Part shown: piece by piece, positions 10,394 through 17,251 of the stretch | Numbering within the stretch: the stretch's first letter is position 1 | Layout: each line of letters begins with the position of its first letter | From: Rhizobium pisi | Lineage (GTDB): Bacteria > Pseudomonadota > Alphaproteobacteria > Rhizobiales > Rhizobiaceae | Assembly (NCBI RefSeq): GCF_003938655.1 | Contig: NZ_RJJT01000020.1 | Coordinates: 59,211 to 123,210, forward strand | Length of the DNA: 64,000 nucleotides | Direction of reading: 5' to 3' | The notes under the pieces: generated by a model | Database searches by the model: none | What the model was told of the DNA's origin: nothing | What the model saw: only the letters and a program-made list of their open reading frames with translations | Program-made: the position numbers and the translations under genes

Positions 10394-10549
10394 TCAGCCC
10401 TGTAAGATTTTGACGATGGCGGCGATGACGAGGAGGCCTGCCATCATCACCAGGATGATGTCGGAGGCTTGGGGTCTCGGGCCATTCCCACGTCCCGGCG
10501 CACCGGGACGTGGATGAGAAGCTTGGCGAAGCCTGTGGCGGAGGATCAT
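10394..10549 (-). CDS. Small membrane protein between kdpA and kdpB (51 aa)
   Basis: A 51-codon reading frame fills most of the kdpA-kdpB spacer. It starts 9 bases after the kdpA stop, behind GAGGTG with six-base spacing, and ends 44 bases before kdpB. The protein has a basic N-terminal half rich in Arg, Pro and Gly, then one strong hydrophobic helix (about residues 30-47, DIILVMMAGLLVIAAIVK), so it looks like a single-pass membrane peptide. I recognise no family. The Arg/Pro/Gly half is encoded across a perfect 11-bp hairpin, so part of the gene may derive from an inserted palindromic repeat. Plausible rather than proven: spacing, ribosome site and hydrophobic helix are in favour; the repeat-like DNA is against. 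Confidence 0.5.
   Translation of the reverse strand: MILRHRLRQASHPRPGAPGRGNGPRPQASDIILVMMAGLLVIAAIVKILQG
10488..10513. repeat. Perfect 11-bp hairpin in kdpA-kdpB spacer (REP-like)
   Basis: CCACGTCCCGG (10488-10498) and its exact complement (10503-10513) flank a CGCA loop. Outside it, AGGCTT at 10465-10470 and AAGCCT at 10529-10534 can also pair, giving a longer imperfect palindrome of about 70 bases. It has no T run, so it is not a standard terminator. A repetitive extragenic palindrome, or an mRNA-processing structure tuning kdpA against kdpB, would fit. Confidence 0.6.
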
Positions 10550-10558
10550 GGCATCACC

Positions 10559-12262
10559 TCAGAAGGTCTGGCCTGCGATCATGACCAGATGCTCGACGAC
10601 GGGACCGAGGGCCAGCGCCGGGAAGAAGGTCAGGCCGCCGACGATCAGGATCGTGCCGACAAGCAGGCCGACGAAGAGCGGGCCGTCCGTCGGGAAGGTG
10701 CCTGCCGAGGCCGGAACCGATTTCTTGGCGATCAGCGAACCGGCGATGGCAAGCGCCGGGATGATGACCAGGAAGCGGCCCATCAGCATGCCGAGGCCGA
10801 GGCTGATGTTGTACCAGGGCGTATTGCCTGTGAGCCCACCGAAAGCCGAGCCGTTGTTGGCCGCAGCCGACGTATAGGCATAGAGGATTTCGGAGAAGCC
10901 GTGCGGGCCTGAAGTGCCGACGGAGGCGACGGCGCTTGGCAGCACCGAGGCGATTGCGGTGAAGACAAGCATGGCGAGCGGCAGGCAGAGGATGGCGAGA
11001 ACGGCCATCTTCATTTCCTTCGCTTCGATCTTCTTGCCGAGATATTCCGGCGTGCGGCCGACCATCAGACCAGCGACGAAGACGGCGACGATGATGAAAA
11101 GCAGGATGCCGTAGAAGCCCGCGCCGACGCCGCCGACAATGACTTCGCCGAGTTGCATGTTAATCAGCGGAACGAGGCCACCGAGCGCGGTGAAGCTGCC
11201 ATGCATGGCGTTGACCGCGCCGCAGGAGGCCGCAGTGGTGATAACCGCAAAGAGCGAGGACAGGGCGACGCCGAAGCGGACTTCCTTGCCTTCCATGTTG
11301 CCGCCGCCAAGACCGAAGGCATGCATCAGCGGGTTGCCGGCGGCTTCCGCGCAATAGGTGATGCCGACGCCTGCGACGAACAGGATGCCCATCGTGGCGA
11401 GGATCGCCCAGCCCTGGCGCTGGTTGCCGACCATGCGGCCGAAGACGTTGGTGAGAGCCGCGCCGATCGCGAAGATCGACACCATCTGGATGAGGTTGGA
11501 GATGGCGTCGGGGTTTTCGAACGGATGGGCGGAGTTGGCGTTGAAGAAGCCGCCGCCATTGGTGCCGAGCATCTTGATGGCAAGCTGCGAGGCGACGGGG
11601 CCGACGGCGATCGTCTGCTGCGCGCCTTCGAGCGTCGTCGCATTGACGTAGGGGCCGAGCGTCTGCGGCACGCCGAGATAGACGAAAACAAGCGTCAGCA
11701 CGATGCAGATCGGCAGCAGCACATAGAAGGTCGCCCTAGTCATATCGACCCAGAAATTGCCGACGGCCTTGCCCGAAGCGCGCGAGAAGGCGCGGATGAA
11801 CGCAAGCGCTATGGCAATGCCCGTGGCCGCCGAGACGAAATTCTGGACGGTGAAGCCGGCCATCTGCGTCAGATACGACATGGTGCTTTCGCCGCCGTAA
11901 TTCTGCCAGTTGGTGTTGCTGACGAAGCTGACGGCGGTGTTGAAGGAAAGCTCCGGCGGGACGGCAGCCATGCCGGCCGGATTATAGGGAAGCCCGGCCT
12001 GAAGACGCTGCAACAGGTAAAGCACGATGACGCCGAGCAGGCTGAAGAGCAGCATGGCGAAGGCATAGGAGGTCCAGTGCTGTTCTTCGCGTTCGCTGGT
12101 GCCGGCAATGCGGTAAAGCCCCCGTTCGATCGGAACGAGGACCGGTGACAGGAAAGTGCGCTCGCCGTTGAAGACACGCGTCATGTAACCGCCGAGCGGT
12201 TTGACGAGCACGAGGATGATCCCGCAGTAAAGCAGGATCTGAAGCCATCCGTTGAGGGTCAT
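10559..12262 (-). CDS. kdpA: Potassium-transporting ATPase subunit A
   Basis: KdpA (567 aa; E. coli 557) is the potassium-selective channel-like subunit of the Kdp pump, with about ten membrane helices and four selectivity-filter repeats. Visible landmarks include SFVSNTNWQNYGGE, GTNGGGFFNANSAHPFENP and AYTSAAANNGSAFGG, the filter-bearing loops of the family. It follows kdpF by 68 bases. The ribosome site before the ATG at 12262 is weak (GAAAG). Confidence 0.98.
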   Translation of the reverse strand: MTLNGWLQILLYCGIILVLVKPLGGYMTRVFNGERTFLSPVLVPIERGLYRIAGTSEREEQHWTSYAFAMLLFSLLGVIVLYLLQRLQAGLPYNPAGMAAVPPELSFNTAVSFVSNTNWQNYGGESTMSYLTQMAGFTVQNFVSAATGIAIALAFIRAFSRASGKAVGNFWVDMTRATFYVLLPICIVLTLVFVYLGVPQTLGPYVNATTLEGAQQTIAVGPVASQLAIKMLGTNGGGFFNANSAHPFENPDAISNLIQMVSIFAIGAALTNVFGRMVGNQRQGWAILATMGILFVAGVGITYCAEAAGNPLMHAFGLGGGNMEGKEVRFGVALSSLFAVITTAASCGAVNAMHGSFTALGGLVPLINMQLGEVIVGGVGAGFYGILLFIIVAVFVAGLMVGRTPEYLGKKIEAKEMKMAVLAILCLPLAMLVFTAIASVLPSAVASVGTSGPHGFSEILYAYTSAAANNGSAFGGLTGNTPWYNISLGLGMLMGRFLVIIPALAIAGSLIAKKSVPASAGTFPTDGPLFVGLLVGTILIVGGLTFFPALALGPVVEHLVMIAGQTF

Positions 12263-12330
12263 GGAGGTAAACTTTCAATACCCGGCTGCTTCTCGGCCGC
12301 GCATCGCGACCTCAGAAGCGCCAGTTTTCT

Positions 12331-12420
12331 TCAAAAGCGTTCTGGGCGAAGGAGAGCGTAGGTGAGGTAGACGGTGAGAAATACGGTCACCGCACCGCTC
12401 AAGACATAATCGAGGGTCAT
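12331..12420 (-). CDS. kdpF: KdpF, small subunit of the Kdp potassium pump
   Basis: A 29-aa hydrophobic peptide starting MTLDYVLSGAV and ending TYALLRPERF. Length, single membrane helix and the YAL-x-x-PERF end match KdpF, which stabilises the KdpABC complex in E. coli. GGAG lies 8 bases before the ATG. It sits directly upstream of kdpA, where kdpF is expected, and is short enough to be missed by automated annotation. Confidence 0.88.
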   Translation of the reverse strand: MTLDYVLSGAVTVFLTVYLTYALLRPERF

Positions 12421-12433
12421 TGCGGTTCTCCGG

Positions 12434-12517
12434 TTAGAGACTGTCGCAGGCTCTGGTGTAGGCAAAGCAGAGCACGAAGAATATGATCGTCGTGCCAAGT
12501 AAAATGATATCCATCAT
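12434..12517 (-). CDS. 27-aa membrane microprotein upstream of kdpF
   Basis: A 28-codon frame opens 13 bases before kdpF. The peptide begins with two Met (MMDIILLG), has one hydrophobic helix (TTIIFFVLCFAY) and ends TRACDSL. AGGAG precedes the first ATG by 8 bases; the second ATG at 12514 is an alternative. From memory, many kdp operons have a similar unannotated peptide just before kdpF, ending in a Tyr...Cys-Asp/Glu-x-Leu pattern, so this may be a conserved accessory peptide of the pump; that recollection needs a search. Function unknown. Confidence 0.65.
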   Translation of the reverse strand: MMDIILLGTTIIFFVLCFAYTRACDSL

Positions 12518-12733
12518 GATCGTGACTCCTGTCGTTCTGTTTGGAGTCAGACAAGACAAAGGGCCGGCATCTCGATGGAGGCCGCCTTTCATGCTTTCTG
12601 GCGTGGAGATGATCGCTTTGATCTCTCGGGCATCAATATGGAGCCGGAGGGCATAAAGGATCGAGACGGGCAGGCGGCCATCAATATAAAAATCTTATAA
12701 ATGCTTTTACGGGCCGAAGCGGCGGTTGCGGCG
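12518..12733 (-). promoter_or_regulatory. Upstream region of the kdp operon
   Basis: This 216-base gap precedes the first kdp reading frame on the minus strand and should contain the KdpE-controlled promoter. An imperfect GC-rich stem with AAAGG/CCTTT ends at about 12555-12592, followed on the minus strand by TTTGTCTTGT, could terminate transcription from the CopC-like gene upstream. No KdpE site was confidently located. Confidence 0.4.
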
Positions 12734-13096
12734 CTAAGGATCGACCCGGAACTGATACTGGCCTTCGGCGCTGCGGCCATCCATCGAGAGGACGCGCCAG
12801 TCGACGGTATAGAGGCCCGGCGCCATCGACGGGTCGAGCGGGATCTTGAATATGGATCCTTCTGGGCCTGAGAGAAACGGCTTGCCTGTCGGAAGCGGTG
12901 TGCCCTGGGCATCCAGCAGGATGGCCGTCGAGCGGGCAAGATCGACAGGGCCGGTGAAAGTGAGTTCGAGATTGGCCGGCACCAGCTTTTCTTCCTGCTG
13001 CTGTGGTGGAAGCGATGCTTCCTCGATTGCGGCAGACGCTCCATTCGCGGCAAGGAGAAGGGATGCGAACAGGCAAAATGACACGATCGACTTCAT
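12734..13096 (-). CDS. CopC-domain periplasmic protein lacking histidines
   Basis: Secreted 120-aa protein with a signal peptide to about residue 22 (NGASA/A) and a CopC/YobA-type beta-sandwich. Family landmarks are VPANLELTFTGPVDLARS, the GLYTVDWRVLSMDGR strand and the terminal GQYQFRV. True CopC copper carriers bind Cu(II) through a histidine at the mature N-terminus and further histidines; this protein contains no histidine at all and few methionines, so classical copper binding looks lost. No copD-like gene is adjacent. It may be a structural relative with a different role. AAGGA precedes the ATG. Confidence 0.75.
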   Translation of the reverse strand: MKSIVSFCLFASLLLAANGASAAIEEASLPPQQQEEKLVPANLELTFTGPVDLARSTAILLDAQGTPLPTGKPFLSGPEGSIFKIPLDPSMAPGLYTVDWRVLSMDGRSAEGQYQFRVDP

Positions 13097-13592
13097 GATG
13101 GTCTTCCTTCTTGCCGATCCGCATGGTGCCGGGAGCCGTCATGTCTCCGCGACGCCATGCCGGCGCCTGCTATTAACGCTTTATGGGGCGATTTCGATCC
13201 ATTGGCTTGACAATAACGCGCACCGGCTTCGGCGAGCGGTCTTCTTCGAACGCGCCGATGCAGTTGTCTACGAGCCGGCGCCAGAGGTCCCGGAATTGCT
13301 TTGATATCGTCGCGCCGCGAGAGATATTCCTGACGATATTATCGTTATCGTGCTTCATCTCTTTATCTTTCTTCATTGATGGCGATTTAGACTTGAGAAT
13401 ATACTCCACAATGGTCTTGGCTGGAATCATCCAGAGGTCTTGGGACGTTAATCTTTCGGGTTATGGAAAATGGGCATTTCATCACATCTTGAGCAAAAGC
13501 TTGAGAGGATTGAATTGTCGCCCCTTACGGTCTTATAGTCTGTTCAACGGTGCTCCATGAATCGCAGGAGGCCATAGGGAAGGAAACCGATC
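13097..13592. other. Intergenic region around the small hypothetical gene
   Basis: Apart from the small frame at 13173-13376, this stretch shows no gene. Its part from about 13320 to 13560 is markedly more AT-rich than the flanks. The promoter of the polyol dehydrogenase gene must lie at its right end; AAGGA precedes that gene's ATG. No terminator or operator could be assigned. Confidence 0.35.
13173..13376 (-). CDS. Hypothetical small basic protein
   Basis: A frame of about 67 codons from the ATG at 13376 (the frame stays open to an ATG at 13430; another ATG is at 13358). Its second half, including QFRDLWRRLVDN and SPKPVRVIVKP, uses codons typical of the neighbourhood (CGC, CTC, GCG, AAG), which favours real coding. 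No family recognised, no signal peptide or membrane helix. No ATG has a good ribosome site, so the start is uncertain. An overlapping plus-strand frame looks less protein-like. Confidence 0.42.
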   Translation of the reverse strand: MKKDKEMKHDNDNIVRNISRGATISKQFRDLWRRLVDNCIGAFEEDRSPKPVRVIVKPMDRNRPIKR

Positions 13593-14636
13593 ATGACCAA
13601 AGTCCGTGCGCTGGTGCTGGAGCGCCAGCATGAGCTCGCGCTTCGCGATATCGATCTGCCGCTGGAAACGGGACCGGGGCAGGTGAAGATCAAGATTCAT
13701 ACCGTGGGCGTCTGCGGTTCGGACGTACATTATTATACCCATGGCAAGATCGGTCCGTTCGTCGTCAACGCGCCGATGGTGCTCGGCCACGAGGCGGCGG
13801 GCACGGTGGTCGATGTCGGGCCGGGTGTCACGCACCTGAAAGTTGGCGACCGCGTCTGCATGGAACCCGGCATTCCCGATCCGAATTCGAAGGCAAGCCG
13901 GCTCGGCATGTACAATATCGATCCCGATGTCACCTTCTGGGCAACGCCGCCGATCCATGGCGTGCTGACGCCTGAGGTCGTGCACCCCGCAAATTATACC
14001 TTCAAGCTGCCCGACAATGTCAGCTTCGCCGAAGGCGCCATGGTCGAGCCCTTCGCCGTCGGCATGCAGGCGGCTCATAAAGCAAAGATTGCGCCTGGCG
14101 ATACCGCCGTCGTTCTCGGTGCCGGGCCGATCGGCACGATGGTGGCGATCGCTGCCCTTGCCGGCGGCTGCGCACGCGCGATCGTCGCCGATCTCGCCCA
14201 GCCGAAGCTCGATATATCAGCGCGGTATCAGGGCGTGATCCCGGTCAATATCCGCGAGAAGAGCCTGATCGAGGAAGTCGGCCGGCTGACCGACGATTGG
14301 GGCGCCGATGTCGTCTTCGAATGCTCCGGCTCGCCAAAAGCCTGGGAGACGGTCATGGCGCTGCCGCGCCCGGGGGGCGTCATCGTCGCCGTCGGGTTGC
14401 CGGTCAACCCTGTCGGTTTCGACGTCTCGACGGCGTCCACCAAGGAAATCCGCATCGAGACGGTGTTCCGTTATGCGCACCAGTATGAGCGCTCGATCGC
14501 GCTGCTGGCGTCGGGTCGCGTCGATCTCAAGCCGCTGATCTCAGAGACGTTCAAGTTCGAGGATTCGATCAAGGCGTTCGATCGCGCCGTCGAAGCACGG
14601 CCGAGCGACGTCAAGCTGCAGATCGTAATGGAGTAG
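13593..14636 (+). CDS. Zinc-dependent polyol (xylitol) dehydrogenase
   Basis: Medium-chain NAD-dependent dehydrogenase (347 aa) of the sorbitol/xylitol dehydrogenase group, oxidising a polyol to a ketose. Catalytic zinc ligands Cys41 (VGVCGSD) and His66-Glu67 (GHEAAG) are present; the Rossmann motif GAGPIG lies near residue 172. The four-cysteine structural zinc lobe is missing (MEPGIPDPNSK replaces it), as in sorbitol dehydrogenases that have only the catalytic zinc. The exact substrate is not fixed by sequence. It stands alone, so no operon partner helps. Confidence 0.82.
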   Translation: MTKVRALVLERQHELALRDIDLPLETGPGQVKIKIHTVGVCGSDVHYYTHGKIGPFVVNAPMVLGHEAAGTVVDVGPGVTHLKVGDRVCMEPGIPDPNSKASRLGMYNIDPDVTFWATPPIHGVLTPEVVHPANYTFKLPDNVSFAEGAMVEPFAVGMQAAHKAKIAPGDTAVVLGAGPIGTMVAIAALAGGCARAIVADLAQPKLDISARYQGVIPVNIREKSLIEEVGRLTDDWGADVVFECSGSPKAWETVMALPRPGGVIVAVGLPVNPVGFDVSTASTKEIRIETVFRYAHQYERSIALLASGRVDLKPLISETFKFEDSIKAFDRAVEARPSDVKLQIVME

Positions 14637-14651
14637 GTAGCCGCGCCTCTT

Positions 14652-15221
14652 TTATGAATGCCCGGCTCTCGGCTTCATCCTGCGAAAGGCAAGAGCCGCG
14701 CCCGCCACGAGGGCCGCGGCTCCGACTGCAATGAGCAGGTGGTGCTGAAGGGGAAGGTGCCCCATTGTCTTCTGAATGCCATGTCCGAACAGGTAGCCGA
14801 GCGCCGTGAAAAGCTGTCCCCAGACCAGCGCGGCTACGGCATTCAGGACGACGAATTTACCGGTTGGTATGCGCGTCGTTCCGATGACGATCGGGCTGAT
14901 CGTCCGCAAGCCTATCAGGAAACGAAACGCCAGGATGAAGCCGGTCGGATAGTTTTCCAGAAGCCGGGTCACGCGTGCCAGCGCCGGCCTTTCCATCAGC
15001 CGGCGGACGAAGCCCCATTGCCCGGCGTAGCGGCCGGCAAAAAACCACATCTGATCGGCGGCGAAGGAGCCTGCCGTGGCCACAAACGAGGCCGACCAAT
15101 AGGTGAGCAGCTCGCGGTGGGAAATCACGCCGCCGAGGAAAGCCGCCGTTTCGCCCTCGAAGGCGGCGCCCAGAAATATTGCCAGCAGACCGTAATGCTC
15201 GATCAGCAGTTCAATAGACAC
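14652..15221 (-). CDS. DedA-family membrane protein
   Basis: Integral membrane protein of the DedA/VTT (SNARE-associated) family, 189 aa, members of which move phospholipids such as undecaprenyl phosphate across the membrane. Typical features are FEGETAAFLGG near residue 22, the FRFLIGLRTISP motif near residue 98 with the conserved Arg and Pro, and about five hydrophobic segments. Starts with GTG at 15221, 22 bases after the disulfide oxidoreductase gene on the same strand, so probably cotranscribed with it. Confidence 0.88.
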   Translation of the reverse strand: MSIELLIEHYGLLAIFLGAAFEGETAAFLGGVISHRELLTYWSASFVATAGSFAADQMWFFAGRYAGQWGFVRRLMERPALARVTRLLENYPTGFILAFRFLIGLRTISPIVIGTTRIPTGKFVVLNAVAALVWGQLFTALGYLFGHGIQKTMGHLPLQHHLLIAVGAAALVAGAALAFRRMKPRAGHS

Positions 15222-15243
15222 GCGGGTCCGCCTCCGGCCGCAT

Positions 15244-16611
15244 TCACAGCTGAACCGGCTTCAAATCCGCAAGCAGCGTCGGGATCAGCTCCGACACCGT
15301 CGGGTGGATCGGCACCGACCATTGCAGCGTCGGATAGGTCGTTCCCGCGTTCATCGCATCGATGATGCCGTGGATCACCTCGTCGCCCTCGATGCCCAAT
15401 ATCGCCGCCCCGAGGATTTCCTTGGTTTCGGTGTCGGCAATCACCTTCATGAAGCCCTTGGTTTCGCCGCGCTCGTTGGCGCGGCCAACGCGGCTCATCG
15501 GCCGGGTCGAGACCATGATCCTGCGTCCCGAGGCGCGCGCCTGCTTTTCCGTCATGCCGACGCGGCCGAGCGGCGGGTCGATATAGAGCGCGTAGGCCAG
15601 GATGCGGCTCGAAAGCTTGCGGTCGTCGCCATCGAGCAGGTTGGCGGCGGCGATCTCGAAGTCGTTGTAGGAGGTATGGGTAAAGGCGCCGTGACCGTTG
15701 CAGTCGCCGAGTGCCCAGATGCCCTCGACATTGGTGGCGAGCTTGTCGTCGACGGTGATATAACCGCGTTTATCGGTGACGACGCCGGCGGCATCGAGCC
15801 CGAGATCGTCGGTGTTCGGTTTGCGGCCGGTGGCGATCAGCACATGGCTCGCGTCAATCTTCGCCGAGCCGGCGGTGACGTTCACGCCGCTGCCGTTTCG
15901 CGCAAAGGCAATGCTGCCGGCATCGGTGTGGACGCTGATGCCTTCCGAGCGCAGGATGTCGGCGATCGCGTCCGATATGTCCTCGTCCTCGCGCGATGCG
16001 AGCTTCGGGCCGTGCTCGATGACGCTGACCTCGGCGCCGAAGCGGCGATACATCTGCGCAAATTCCAGCCCGATATAACTGCCGCCGATCACGGCGAGAT
16101 GCCGGGGCAGGGTGTCGAGATGGATGATCGAGGTGCTGGTGAGATAATCGATCTCGTCGATGCCTGGTAGCTCGGGGACGACAGGCCGAGCGCCGACATT
16201 GAGGAAGATGCGCGGCGCGGTCAGCGTCTCGCCGTTGACGCTGACGGTCTTCGGGCTCTCGAAACGGGCATGGCCGTAGATCACGCTCATGCCGTCCATG
16301 CCGTTAAACCAGCCGATCAGGCCGTTGCGGGCGTTCATGGTCACGGCCTCGGCGCGGGCTCTCACCACCTTCATGTCGATACCGACCTCGCCCGGGATCT
16401 TCACGCCGTAGATAGCGCCGCTTCTTGCGACATGGGCGGCGCGGGCGCTGGCGACCAGCGTCTTCGTCGGCATGCAGCCGGCATTAACGCAGGTGCCGCC
16501 GAGGAATTTGCGCTCGATGAGCGCCACCTTCATGCCCTTTTCGGCCATGCGGGCTGCGAGGAACGGGCCGGCCTGGCCGGCGCCGATCACGATGGCGTCG
16601 AAGTTTTTCAT
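15244..16611 (-). CDS. FAD-dependent pyridine nucleotide-disulfide oxidoreductase (Lpd/MerA-like)
   Basis: Class I flavoprotein disulfide reductase, 455 aa. FAD-binding GAGQAG at residues 10-15, redox-active Cys41 and Cys46 in GGTCVNAGCMPTK, NAD-binding GGSYIGLEF near 175, FAD motif WALGDCNG near 307 and the C-terminal IHPTVSE carrying the catalytic His. It lacks the N-terminal heavy-metal domain and C-terminal cysteine pair of mercuric reductase and is not beside a 2-oxoacid dehydrogenase, so the substrate is unknown. The ATG at 16611 overlaps the DUF4126 gene by four bases, giving tight coupling. Confidence 0.85.
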   Translation of the reverse strand: MKNFDAIVIGAGQAGPFLAARMAEKGMKVALIERKFLGGTCVNAGCMPTKTLVASARAAHVARSGAIYGVKIPGEVGIDMKVVRARAEAVTMNARNGLIGWFNGMDGMSVIYGHARFESPKTVSVNGETLTAPRIFLNVGARPVVPELPGIDEIDYLTSTSIIHLDTLPRHLAVIGGSYIGLEFAQMYRRFGAEVSVIEHGPKLASREDEDISDAIADILRSEGISVHTDAGSIAFARNGSGVNVTAGSAKIDASHVLIATGRKPNTDDLGLDAAGVVTDKRGYITVDDKLATNVEGIWALGDCNGHGAFTHTSYNDFEIAAANLLDGDDRKLSSRILAYALYIDPPLGRVGMTEKQARASGRRIMVSTRPMSRVGRANERGETKGFMKVIADTETKEILGAAILGIEGDEVIHGIIDAMNAGTTYPTLQWSVPIHPTVSELIPTLLADLKPVQL

Positions 16612-17069
16612 GAGACGGCCCCCACGATCAGCGCCGCGCCGATGACGGCGACGGCATCTTCGATGAGGGCGGCCGGCAGGTCCTTGCCGAATGAGGTTGC
16701 GAGCCTGCCGCGAACGGCAGCGCCGCCATATGTGCCGATGACTGCGCCGATCACGCCGGCGATCAGCCCGCCGAAGAGCAGGCCGCTGGCCGCCCCGATC
16801 GTTGCACCCGATAGCGCTCCCGTGACGATCCGGGCGCCGAACTGCACCGGCACCTTGCGCGACGGCGTGGTGGGCAGCTGGTCGGTGATCAGTTCGACGA
16901 CGGCGAAAAGCGTCAGGATCCATGGTGTCCACTGGTACCCCATGAAGGCAAGCGGCGTCTGCGAGACGTCGAACCAGCCAAGCGCCGCGCCCCAGGCGAC
17001 GGCGGCCGGCGCGGTCATGGCGCGAAGGCCAGCAATGACACCGATCAGCAATGCAAGAAGCAGAAACAT
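16608..17069 (-). CDS. DUF4126 membrane protein
   Basis: A 153-aa membrane protein with about four to five hydrophobic, Gly/Ala-rich segments. The N-terminal IGVIAGLRAMTAPAAVAWG and later LPTTPSRK and FGARIVTGALSGA resemble the DUF4126 family. Function is not established. First gene of a three-gene unit (DUF4126, disulfide oxidoreductase, DedA). GGGGATCG precedes the ATG. Confidence 0.75.
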   Translation of the reverse strand: MFLLLALLIGVIAGLRAMTAPAAVAWGAALGWFDVSQTPLAFMGYQWTPWILTLFAVVELITDQLPTTPSRKVPVQFGARIVTGALSGATIGAASGLLFGGLIAGVIGAVIGTYGGAAVRGRLATSFGKDLPAALIEDAVAVIGAALIVGAVS

Positions 17070-17109
17070 GCGCGATCCCCCTCTTTGCCGGCTTTTGGGC
17101 CGTCGCTAG

Positions 17110-17251
17110 GGAAGGTTGCACATTGTCAGGCGCGTGGCAATTCGCCCTGTCGCGTCAACAGGCTAAAGCGCGTCGCGTCGGAGTTCCGAAACGGCTGCAT
17201 ACTTTAGGCAACATGCATTGGTTATGAGAGCGCATCAGGCCTGCTTTAGGC
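17110..17251. repeat. Possible degenerate rhizobial intergenic repeat
   Basis: The segment containing CTAAAGCGCGTCGCG (from 17162) resembles a short sequence I remember as common between genes in Rhizobium genomes. At 17236-17252 AGGCCT-N5-AGGCCT can form a hairpin just after the acyltransferase stop. Assignment is from memory and tentative. Confidence 0.3.

Noticed and set aside
13183..13560. 125-codon plus-strand frame near 13.2-13.6 kb
   Set aside because: No ribosome site, irregular codon use in its AT-rich half, and overlap with a better minus-strand frame.
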